A DNA stretch of 37,692 nt from the NCBI GenBank assembly GCA_000151295.1, contig GG745393.1, positions 17,506-55,197 on the forward strand, written 5' to 3'. This DNA is from Allomyces macrogynus ATCC 38327. Taxonomy: Eukaryota > Blastocladiomycota > Blastocladiomycetes > Blastocladiales > Blastocladiaceae. Position 1 is the stretch's first letter. Every line of letters begins with the position of its first letter. The notes under the pieces are model-generated. The model was not told the DNA's origin, made no database searches, and worked only from the letters and a program-made list of their open reading frames with translations. Made by a program: the position numbers and the translations under genes. Shown in pieces: positions 12,201-21,700 of this stretch.

Positions 12201-12893
12201 ACTTCCGCATCCAAATCTTTCCTGCAATCGGTCGTGCACTCGCCCATCGGTGGCAACCCAGCCACCCTCGGCACCGCCGTAGGCGGAAGTACCGCGTTCC
12301 CCGCCATCAAGGGCTCGACCGGCGCCCTGACCGCCGCCACCACGGCGACGCCGGCCTCCGACACTGCCACGACTGTGACCACCGGCCAATTCCCCGTGAA
12401 ACAGACCTCGAAATGGCTCGCGCACTGGGTGCGGTACACGATCCACCTGTTCCCGAGCGAGGGCATTCTCGCACTCGTGCCTGACGGCACCGACGCGCGT
12501 GGTACCGTCGGCGCCGTGCTTCGCCTGACTGCGACCCAGTTCGACCCGGAGCCTCCCGGCGCTGCGGGGATCCCGGCGGTCGAGCTGTTCTGTCATGGTC
12601 AATCGTGGCTCGTGCAGATGGAGCACCGCGAAACGTATGCCGCGTGGGTCACAAAGTTGGCGGCAGTCGTGAAGACCAGTGCGTCGTCGATGGGGCGGAA
12701 CAGTGCGTCGGGGCGGAAGGGGAAGTCGGGAGGTGGAGGTGGGGGGCGACTGCGGCCGCCGTCGAGGACGGGCACGGTCGCGGTGTCCGGGTCGCTTGTG
12801 GCGTCGCCAAGTAGTGTCATGGCGGCGGCGGGACTGCCAAGTCCGGGGTCGCCAGCGAAAACGGAGCCGTCGGCATTGATGGGCAGCAGGTGA
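9240..12893 (+). CDS. Class C (GABA-B-like) 7TM receptor R1 with C-terminal PH-like domain
   Basis: Ten exons are inferred: 9240-9444, 9521-9785, 9855-9903, 9973-10059, 10214-10805, 10867-11321, 11397-11656, 11719-11770, 11937-12003 and 12068-12893, about 950 residues. The order is a hydrophobic signal segment (AFVLSATVITLILVA), a PBP1/ANF-receptor ligand-binding ectodomain (AQFTIGVVMP...GASGDVTFDF), then seven membrane helices. Canonical class C marks are SFPFLASITVG (TM2), AAVKTFRVYKIF (TM3 end) and AYK|TRNVMSSFRETSFI (TM5/third loop, matching the family's NFNEAKFI). The cytoplasmic tail from about 12400 (SKWLAHWVRYTIHLF, GTVGAVLRL, SWLVQ...YAAWVTKLAAVV) has the pattern of a PH domain ending in the Trp-bearing helix. 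A Gly/Ser/Pro tail follows. Intron positions are shared with R2. The joins 10059/10214 and 11770/11937 leave a frame mismatch, and one base seems missing between about 12110 and 12180. Ligand is unknown. Confidence 0.85.
11796..11809. repeat. 14-base poly-C run inside a receptor R1 intron
   Basis: Fourteen C residues are followed by A, five C, T and four C, all within the intron between exons 8 and 9. This is the longest homopolymer in the window. Its true length is hard to sequence, so it is a likely source of local assembly error. Confidence 0.9.
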
Positions 12894-13361
12894 GAGGTGG
12901 AAAAGACTAAGGGCGGTAGGGCCCAGTGAGGACTTGGATGGAGATGTGAGAGGAGGAGAAGACGAACGTGATTGTTGGTAGCGATCGGTAGGTAGGTGGA
13001 GAAGATGGCCATGCACTATTGGGGTGTTGTCGAGCGCGAAGAACATGATTCAGTTGGAAGTGGTCCTCATTTGCTGATACGTCGTGCGCGGTCTCTGGCC
13101 GCCTCCGAAATAACGCTCATCTCTGCAGCGTCAGCTCGGGCTGTCGCGGACCATCCAACGCTCAAGAACCTGGCGAGGGGGTACCAGTATGAGAAGAGCA
13201 GTCCGGCAGCGATGCAATCTCACGCCAAGGGCCTGAACGACAGCACTGCAAGCTTGGGGTAAAAATGATTGGCATGTTTTACACGCAAAAGCCGATTCAC
13301 AGATTCAAAGCGTGCCGGGCCCGCCCAGCACCGAAACGAAATCGAAACGATTGGTGTCTCA
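12894..13361. other. convergent intergenic region (receptor R1 / KEN-box protein)
   Basis: Both neighbours terminate into this stretch. No conserved frame, structured RNA or repeat was recognised. It should contain the two 3' UTRs. Confidence 0.35.
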
Positions 13362-14996
13362 TCACAACATCAACGACGTCACCACGGCCGTCGGCGCGAC
13401 AGTTGTCAGCGACAGGGAGCGGCGACAGCGAGGGATCGCGCCGGTACCGGCCTCGGACTTGGTGGTGGGCGAAGCTAAAATGGGTCGGCGCGGCGGCTGT
13501 ACGGCCGCGGGCAAATTGGACACGGGCCGACCAGTCGAGCGTCGCGTACACGGTGAGATAGATGCGCTGGTGGCGGCTGGGGTGCGGCGCGCGGCGGGGC
13601 TGCAAACGGAAGGGACTGGCAAGCGTGACGCGATTGGGGTCGCGGGAGCATCGACGGCGCGCGAGACAGCTGGTGAAGAGTGCGATTCGGGCTCGGTGGC
13701 GCGCGACAACGACAACCGGGCGGGTGAATCTGCAGAGCCAGGTCGTGGCACCGGTCGAGGAACGACTGCCGTTCGCGTCGTCGGCACAACGGCACGACTC
13801 GCAACGGTCCGCGGCGACGCACTAAGATCCGGCGCCGTCGCAATTCGCCGGATCCTGGCCGGGCTCGCGGTCGGCACCGCTTTCATCCCCGTCCCTGTCG
13901 CGGGCGACTTGCCCTTGACTCCCGGGGACATCCCACGCGAGCGGCGCAGCGCGTCCTGCAACCACCGCGGATCCACGTTCTCCTTGTCCTTGTACATGCC
14001 CCACACGTCCCACGTGTGTTTCTCGATATCGGCAAACGACGCGATCGTGCGTCGGCGCTGGATGGTCGCAAGACGGGCCGGAGAAGGTGTAGGTGCGGCA
14101 GGGAGAATGGTACGTGGACGTGCGGGGGTCGCGATGGCGGTCGCGGTCGAGATGGTTGCGCGGCGGGACGGGGTCGTGGTGGTGGTGGGGATGGTCGCGC
14201 GGCGCGACGCGGAAGCAATGGCCTTAACGGTCGACGGGGTCGCGGGCCGGCGCAAGTGGGTCACCGGTGTCGCACCCGGTGTCGAGTGACGGGCCGGGTT
14301 CGCAACCGCAGCAGCGGTCGTCCGTGCAGTCGACGAAGCAGCCTCATAGGAGGATGCACCAGCAGGAGAACTGGTGGACAGTGATGCGGGACTGGCGAGC
14401 AACACATGGACCCTGGGTGGCGGGATGCGAGTCGCTATGGTCGTGCCCAGAAGAGCGTAGGGAGGGGATGTCGGTGGTGCGCGAATCGGGATCGGCGCGA
14501 CCACGACCGGGTCGTCAAGTTGCGCAGGATCCGACGGCGGGTCGTCAGCCATCGTCACGTCGGGGTTCGCGGCTGGCAACGGGTCAACGGCATCATCGTC
14601 GGCAGACAAGGGCGGGGTCGCACGGCCCGACCAGGTTTCCGCCTCCTGATCGTCTTGCACATGGCTGGGATCACCATGGCCAATGCGTGGCACTCGAGCA
14701 CGCGAGCCCGTTGCGAGACGCTTGCGGGGCCGCTGCGAGTCGTCGTCGTCCTCTGCCGCGGGCGACGGGAGCGGGTGCACACGAGCAGCAGTGGACGGCG
14801 GCGGTGATCGTGGGCGTTTGCGAGTCAACGTCGCCGATGGCGGCGGTATGGCACATGGTGCGGCCGGAACACTTGGCGAAAGTCGTGTCGATGCGGTCGC
14901 GCCAGGTAAGAGAAGAGGGCTTGCTGCTGCAGGCGTAGTCAGGTGCACTGCTGGCGACGTGGTCGTTGGGCATGGTGGCGTGGCCGTTGCGTTCAT
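13362..14996 (-). CDS. Disordered Ser/Thr/Pro-rich protein with KEN box, hypothetical
   Basis: This is a single uninterrupted frame of 544 codons from the first ATG at 14996 (upstream in-frame codons to 15131 lack an ATG). The protein is dominated by Ala, Pro, Ser, Thr and Arg and is predicted disordered. Basic clusters that could be nuclear-localisation signals are RKRPRSPPPS and RPRKRLATGSRARVP. One block stands out as non-repetitive: IEKHTWDVWGMYKDKENVDP followed by RWLQDALRR. It contains a KEN box (13985-13977, residues about 338-340). An RxxL (RPILASP) near the C-terminus could be a D-box, and there are many S/T-P sites. KEN and D-box degrons are recognised by the anaphase-promoting complex (established), so a cell-cycle-regulated nuclear protein is a reasonable inference, but no family was recognised. 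It is convergent with R1. Confidence 0.7.
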   Translation of the reverse strand: MNATATPPCPTTTSPAVHLTTPAAASPLLLPGATASTRLSPSVPAAPCAIPPPSATLTRKRPRSPPPSTAARVHPLPSPAAEDDDDSQRPRKRLATGSRARVPRIGHGDPSHVQDDQEAETWSGRATPPLSADDDAVDPLPAANPDVTMADDPPSDPAQLDDPVVVAPIPIRAPPTSPPYALLGTTIATRIPPPRVHVLLASPASLSTSSPAGASSYEAASSTARTTAAAVANPARHSTPGATPVTHLRRPATPSTVKAIASASRRATIPTTTTTPSRRATISTATAIATPARPRTILPAAPTPSPARLATIQRRRTIASFADIEKHTWDVWGMYKDKENVDPRWLQDALRRSRGMSPGVKGKSPATGTGMKAVPTASPARIRRIATAPDLSASPRTVASRAVVPTTRTAVVPRPVPRPGSADSPARLSLSRATEPESHSSPAVSRAVDAPATPIASRLPVPSVCSPAARRTPAATSASISPCTRRSTGRPVSNLPAAVQPPRRPILASPTTKSEAGTGAIPRCRRSLSLTTVAPTAVVTSLML

Positions 14997-16586
14997 GCTC
15001 TTGTTGGTCGAGCCCTTGTTGACTGAGCGGTGGTGGTCAGCCTTTGGTGGTCGGCCTTGCGTCGTGACGGGCAGCCTTCGATGATCTGAGCGCCGTGGGC
15101 CGGCGTTCGTCAAAGAGAGAGAATCGGCCAATCTCTCGCGCGCAGGCTCGCGAGCACGCCGACGCGCACTCTACCGTCTGGACAGCGTGGGATAGACGTT
15201 GCGATACGCTGGCCAGTGGATCACCTCCTGCCGGGTCCAGGAAAACGGCGCACTTGGATGCGCTCGACGCCTTCAATGAATGGTGGTTGCTTGAGGAGAA
15301 ATGCTACACGACCGGATCATGCCGGAGAGGGCGACGATGCGCAGAACAGGGCCGAGTACCCACCCATCGGTTAGTCTGGTCTGGTCGCATCAGCATGCAA
15401 TTCGACCCTCAGTCTAGCGGCGTCGGCGGGCGGAGCACAGCGGTGGACTAGAACGGCACGCCGCCAGACGGGGCACTGGACTCCTCGACTGCTCGATCTG
15501 CGCTTCTCGCGAGCGCGCAGCAGCTCATGAGCGCGTCCTCGTTCGTCTGTGACGGGGAGGTTGCGGGAGTGACAAGCTTGGCTGCGCTTCCCACGGGCGC
15601 AAATCATGCTGCCGCCGGCCCCATTGCAGGCATGGGCATGGGCTCCATGCCCGCAATGATGTTTACTGAGCCTGACGCCGCGTTCTGCTCGTGTTCGTGC
15701 GTGCTTAAGCCTCGCCATCGCCAGCCGTGAAAGTCGTCTGAATCGTGCCGGCCGACCTCAGTGGTTACTGCTGTCGCTGTTTTTCTTGCTTGGCCGGGCC
15801 GTTGTCGTCAAATCGGGGTAACCCAACCCGACGCATTCGTGGCCGAGGAACGGCGAACCAGTCAATTGTTGGAACGCCGGCCGAATTCACGACAACAAAC
15901 GACTGACGAATGCGCGGAGGGCATGTTGGAGCCTCGGGTGCCGGTCGCAGTCGTGCGCTCGGCCCGCCTCGGCGGCAAACGCTGCTCATTTTTCCACGCG
16001 GAGGCAAAATGCATCGGACCGACCAACCAATGCGCCGACCCAGCTTGCAACGTCGCCACGGCAAATGATCGCCGCCGTGGGCGCGACGGGGCGGCGCAAG
16101 AGAGAAAGGGACGGCGAAGCCCATGCGCGCAACTCCGCTCCGCCCCGGCCCTCGCCACCCCCGCACCTCATTTGACGTCGTGAGCCTCAGCACCTTCGCC
16201 ACCCCCGCGCGCACACCAACGCGTCGTGACACTAATTTGGCGCTCGGGATGCGCGAGGCGACATGGCACCGACACTCCCCACCGCGACTCACCTTGGCCC
16301 GGCCGATGTGCTTGTGCGCAACGGCTCGCCACCAGCCAGAAATTGGCCAAGGCTCCGGGTGTCGGCGCCGTGTCCTGGCCCGCGTATAAAACCTGGCACA
16401 CCCCCGCCGGTCCTATATCACCATCCCAACCCATCTCCTCTGCCCGTCGACGTGCTCGCTTCTCCACCAAGCGCGCAAACCGTCGTCCCGACCGCGCACC
16501 CTATAGACCTCCTAGACCCATAGACTGTTGCGCGGCTCGGTTGAACCGACCTCGTCCACCCATCTCCACCCGCTCCATTTTTCAAC
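14997..16586. other. divergent intergenic region, about 1.6 kb, with promoters of both flanking genes
   Basis: This interval separates the minus-strand KEN-box gene from the plus-strand secreted repeat gene. Several frames of 60-175 codons are open on both strands, but none shows a domain, signal peptide or credible splice structure. The right end carries a TATA box and a C-rich leader before the ATG at 16587. The rest is unassigned. Confidence 0.5.
16385..16391 (+). promoter_or_regulatory. TATA box for the secreted repeat protein gene
   Basis: A perfect TATAAAA lies about 200 bases before the ATG at 16587. The intervening leader is C- and T-rich (CCATCTCC-type). A consensus TATA box in such GC-rich DNA suggests a strongly or conditionally expressed gene, which fits an abundant secreted protein. 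Confidence 0.65.
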
Positions 16587-18429
16587 ATGGTCAAGCTCTC
16601 GCTCAAGGCCCTTCTCATTGCCACGGTCGCCTCGGCCGCGCTGGCTGCGCCCGTCGCCAACAAGTCGCCGTGCCCCGACGAGGTCGCGCACACGACGACG
16701 CCTACGCATTCGCCCGTCGCTTCGACCCCGTGCGTCGAGACGGTGACTGTTCCCGCCGTCGAGCAGCCCGCCGAGAAGACGCCGTGCGTGACGAGCACGG
16801 TTCCAGCCGCCGAGCAGCCTGCGGTCAAGACGCCGTGCACGAAGACGTTGCCCGCTGTCGAGCAGCCAGCCGAGAAGACGCCCTGCACCAAGACGGTGCC
16901 CGCTGTCGAGCAGCCCGCGGTCAAGACCCCGTGCACCAAGACCGTTCCGGCCGTCGAGCAGCCCATCGAGAAGACGCCGTGTACGAAGACGGTGCGTGCC
17001 GGCCGTCGAGCAGCCCGCCGAGCAGACGCCGTGCACCAAGACCGTGCCGGCCATCGAGCAGCCCGCCGAGCAGACGCCGTGCACCAAGACCGTGCCGGCC
17101 GTCGAGCAGCCCGCCGAGCAGACGCCGTGCACCAAGACCGTGCCCGCCGTCGAGCAGCCCATTGAGAAGAAGCCTTGCACAACGAGCACGGTGCCCGCGG
17201 TTGAGCAGCCCGCCGAACAGACGCCGTGCACCAAGACTGTGCCCGCTGTCGAGCAACCTGCCGAAGTGACCCCATGCACCAAGACCGTGCCGGCCATTGA
17301 GCAGCCGGTGGAGAAGACGCCGTGCGCGACGAGTGCCGTGCCGGCCGTCGAAGAGCCCGCAAAGACCAAGCCGTGCACGTCCACGACCGTTCCCGCGGTC
17401 GAGGGACCGATTGCCACGGTCCCGTGCACGACCACGGTCACGGTCGTGGAGGAGCCCATCGCCACTTACCCGGCCAAGGAGCACAAGCGTAAACGGTGCC
17501 ACCGCCGCCGCCGCACGCGGTCTGGGACGACCATCATTGTGACCGAGGAGCCCATCGCGACTTACCCGTCGGTGCCTGCCACGCAGGAGCCCGTCGTCTC
17601 GGTTCCGTGCACTACTGTCGTGACCGCGGCCGAACAGCCCTACGTCACGGTTCCAGTCACTCAATCGCCGTGCTCGACGGTGATTCCGACTGAGGAGCCG
17701 ATTGCCACGCAGCCGTCGTACGGGTACCAGACGGTGCCCGCGGTTGAGCAACCCGCCGGGACCCTGCCGTCGTCGTACGGCTACCAGACTGTGCCTGCCG
17801 TTGAGCAGCCCGCCGTCACTCAGCCCATCAACGCTGGTTATGGCGCACCAGTCGTGCCCGTTGCGCCCGCGTCGGAACAGCCCGCAGTCACACAGCCTTC
17901 GTACGGCTACGCCACAAAGCCTGCTGTTGAGCTTCCCGCGACTACTCAGCCGTCCGGTTACTCGACGACCTCCGCTGTCGAGCTTCCCGCCGCGACCCAG
18001 CCCATCAATGCTGGTTACGGCTCGCCGGTCGCCCCGGTCGCTCCCGCGTCTGAGCAGCCTACCGGCTACACCACGGCTCCCACCGTCGAGCTTCCCTATG
18101 CGACCGCCCCTGCTGTGGAGCTCCCCGCGGCCACGCAGCCCGTCAACGCCGGTTACGGCGCGCCCGTTGTTCCGTCGTCGGAGCTGCCCGCGTCGACTCA
18201 ACCCATTGGCGGTTACTCGACGCTTCCCATTGAGACGGCGCCTGCGACCGAGCTCCCGGCCGTGGCTACGACGGTTGTCTACGGGTACGGCGAGATTGTG
18301 AAACCCACGACGGTCCCGGTCCCGGTCGAGAGCCCGGTGATCACGACGCCCGCGGGTGGGTATGCGTACGGCCAGGTCATTGTGCCGACGCCCGCCGCGT
18401 CGCCTGCCGCGTACCAGAATTACTACTAA
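16587..18429 (+). CDS. Secreted Cys/Pro-rich tandem-repeat protein (cell-wall or mucin-like)
   Basis: The ATG at 16587 begins a textbook signal peptide (MVKLSLKALLIATVASAALA, then APVA). The mature part has about 14 imperfect 16-residue units of the form TVPAVEQPAEQTPCTK, one Cys per unit. A very basic stretch follows (KRKRCHRRRRTRSG, about 17490-17525) that looks like a furin/Kex2-type processing site. The second half lacks regular Cys and repeats Tyr/Gly/Pro units (SYGYQTVPAVEQP, then TQPINAGYGAPV). There is no hydrophobic GPI-anchor tail; the end is AAYQNYY. The regular Cys spacing suggests disulphide-linked polymer or wall matrix (inference). A GTGC duplication at 16992-16999 shifts the frame from 3 to 1. 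Either it is an assembly/real frameshift or it starts an intron: GTGCGT at 16992 with the CAG at 17073 would remove 82 nt and restore the frame. Long antisense frames over this gene are composition shadows. Confidence 0.82.
16749..17440 (+). repeat. 48-bp tandem repeats encoding [T-V-P-A-V-E-Q-P-x-x-x-x-P-C-T-K]
   Basis: About 14 tandem units of close to 48 bp. The central units (about 17000-17165) are nearly identical, while outer units have diverged in codon and residue (AEQT, AEKT, IEKK, AEVT). This pattern fits repeated unequal exchange in the array centre. It also makes unit number uncertain in short-read assemblies. Confidence 0.9.
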
Positions 18430-18714
18430 GCGGAGTTAAGGATGAGGATGCGCAGTCAAGGACGGGGATGTGTGTTGTGATCCATGGTTTGTAGTTGTCC
18501 ATGCAGTGGGATGATTTTGCGCGCCAATCAATGAATCAAACCGTTTTCCCTGTATCCATTTACCTTAGATCATTTTCCTTGGGCGCATCATTTGGAAATG
18601 GTTGCGATTTCCATTTTACTCCACCAGTGCGAACAACTCACAGCCTGATGTCGTCATGTTCCCTCCAGCAGCCCATGCCCCCTCCCTCCCAACTGTCCGC
18701 TCCTCCACACCCCG
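18430..18714. other. convergent intergenic region (secreted repeat protein / receptor R2)
   Basis: This stretch follows the stop of the secreted protein and faces the end of the R2 tail. It contains an AT-richer segment (about 18500-18600) that may serve as the transcript end. No gene was recognised. Confidence 0.35.
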
Positions 18715-21700
18715 TTAGAACGTCTTCCCCGAACCCAGCACCTCTGACGACACTGCCGGCGCTTCCAATGCATCCTTGGACTCGGCCGAATACACGACGA
18801 CCCACGGCATTGTCGGCGCCGACGTCGGTGCTGTCGATGGCGCCGCTACACTCGCGGGCTCCCTCGCGACCTTACTCGCTCCAACCCTCAACTTCGACCC
18901 GGACGTGACTTGCACCCCTCGTGCCGACAACGTCGACGTATTTGCTGCGGGCTTGCACGCGCTCGCCGCCATAGCCGCACTCCACTGCGCGCGTGCACGC
19001 TCTCATCCGTCTGCACGTCCTACGCGTCATTCCCACACGCGATCCGGATCGCGGGAACGTCGCCGGGCATATCCGCATCAAACTGTGCGTCTGAGAGAGG
19101 AATGACGTGCCCGACGACTCCACGAGCGACGGGCGCGCGAACGAGCAGATTATCGCTGCGCACGAGGTGCACGATGTGCATGAGCCAGGGCGCGAGCCAC
19201 TTAGACGCGTGCTTGACGGAGAATTGCGCCGATAGAATCCCGGCCGCGGATTGCATCGTGCTGATGGACGGGCTGTGGCCGATCCCGCCAGAGGTGCCGT
19301 TCGTCTGCAGAGTCCCGTAGAGGGTCAGGACGGAACGGACGTAGCAGATGCCTGGGGCGAGAGTGGGGAGCGTCAGCGCGAATGATTGGGAATCAGATTG
19401 CGACGAGGTGAGGAAGGAGGCACGCACTCATGGCAACGTGGGGCGAGCCGATTATCGTGAGCACAAAGGCAAGACCACATACGCCAAGTCGTTGGTCTGC
19501 TTGCACGTGTACAACAGATACAGCTTATTGGGCACGACTTCGACCCACCGCGGCGCGACACCAATCCAAATCGCGTAGAGTACCGTCTGCACCCCCATGA
19601 CGACCGCGACTTTTGTGAACAGCACCTTGTTCGAGATGCCGCGCAACCGCGTGGCCTTGTTCTGCAGAGGGAACAACCCTGCGTGAGCGTTGATTCCAGT
19701 TTTGCCCAGAGAACAAGACGCGGAGGGGCGTACGTCGAAAATACGATATACACGATGCGCCTTGACCGCCGCGCCCGCAAAAACGCACTGGAACCCGACC
19801 GTAAACACCCACATACCCGCGTGGCACGTGAACCGCGTCGGGACATCAATCGTGAAAACTCGCTGGCCAGGACGAGCGCGCACCCGAGCGCCGTGGACGC
19901 CAAAAACGGGAAGCTCAAATTCTTGACCATCGGCTGGCGCCGGTTCGCGAAAATGTAGACGATTGTGATTGCAAGCCAGAGAATCGACACGCCGCGGATT
20001 GCCGTAAATGCCTGCACGCCCGTGTCGGACCACCGCGGGTAGACGACCGTGAGTGCCGGCCGATCGGCGGGGATCACAGACGTGCTGGACGCGAAGGTCG
20101 GACTGGTGATGGGTTGTACGGTCATGTTGGGCAGGATCGCGTAGGCGTTGGTCGTGACGCCTTGGAAAAATTTTATGACGTCGAAAACACTGTCGATTCG
20201 GAATCCAAAACGAGTGGGCGCGCTTGTCCACCAGCTAACAGAATGCGGAAGCGACGCAAACGCAATTCGACGTCACCCGACGCGCCCTCAAACGGGCGCA
20301 AGAAATCGGCCAGCGTCGCGTTATGTGTGCCCGCCTGCACTGCCACAGCCCCAAAAATACTCGTCAACCGCTGCAACCCGCGAATCGTGGCCGTGACACA
20401 ATCCGCAAACGTGATCCCGTAGGCCACATCGTCGACGAGCCCGCCGCGCTGCGCCTGGTACGCGGCCTGCACCGCGCAGTGTGCTGCGTTTCGGCCATTC
20501 TGTCGCGGGTAAAAGTAGAGGAACCCGTTCAAGTTGGCAATGTCGGACGCCGTTTGCGGCGTGCCCTGCGGAATCACACCCAAAAACAGGCCCGACACGT
20601 CCGGGCCGATCCACACGTATTGCGGGTCCAAGAGGCCCATGGCGCGCGCTTGCCGCAAGACCTGAACGGAGTTGTCGAGGTGGCCCGTGTAGACGATGAT
20701 GTTGGGCCCGGCGTCGGCAATGGCCGTGAGCTGGAAGGAGATGTCGAGCGCCATGGGCGAAAAGACTTGGTGCGTGAGGATTTCAATGCCGAGCGACGCA
20801 GCCGCCGCCGAGAATGCGGTCGTGACTATCAGGATCGAAGCGAGCATGTGCCAAACCTCCCCATTTGTCCCAGCGTAAGTGGAGGAGAAAGTACGGACTC
20901 GAGACACCGTACGAATCGGACGAGGCAAGCGACGTGACGCTCGTCCACCCCATGCTTTTGATGAAGTGCGCCAAGGCGATACCTTGCTGCGGATCGTCCT
21001 GCACGCAAAAGTGACGGAAAACCGAGAACGAGACGGTGGGCATCAAATGAGCCATTGCACGTCGGAGGTGCGGGGCGAAGGTACGTAGGAAAGTTGAATT
21101 GCCGCTCAACGCACTACAGAACCCACCGCCAAATCAGTCGCACACCCGAAAAAATCAAGCGACCGGGAAAAGCTCGTTTACCTTGGACCGTCCGGAAGAA
21201 GTAATTGTACGTCGACTTGTCGCTCAACGCACTTCAAAGGGGACCCACGGTCAAGTCAAACACACGCTCAATCAGCATAACCAACCGACCAAGTACCTCG
21301 ACGTTGACGCGCCCGAGCACTGCCACAGCTTGTAGTGATTCGCCGAGAGTGCGACGGCCTGCGATACTTGCGACCAGAGCTCGCCAATAAGCGCGAACGA
21401 ATGGTTCGCGAGCGCCTGGTACATGGCATTGACCCCTCTGGCCTGCGTGTACTCCGAGTCGAAAAACTGGAACGTAAAGGTGTTATTGGGATCGAGCGCG
21501 GCCGCTTGCGTGCTGGCGACTTGTATGACCTGGTTGATTTGCCGCGTAATGCCGCCCACCGCTGCAACAACGTTGTCAGCTCTTGCGTTCGGAGCGTGAG
21601 CATGAATAGAGTGGCAAGCGAGTGTACCGGGATGGCTTGTCGGTAGCACGACACAGATCGTAAACTGCGCCGCGTACACGGCCGATCCGCGCGGGTCAAA

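Noticed and set aside
15765..16292. 175-codon minus-strand frame in the 1.6-kb intergenic region
   Set aside because: No motif, signal or splice structure; typical of chance open frames in GC-rich DNA.
16418..18201. Three long minus-strand frames (up to 426 codons) across the secreted repeat gene
   Set aside because: Periodic GC-rich repeats keep several frames open. The plus strand has a signal peptide, TATA box and regular Cys repeats; the minus products are Gly/Arg/Leu-rich shadows.
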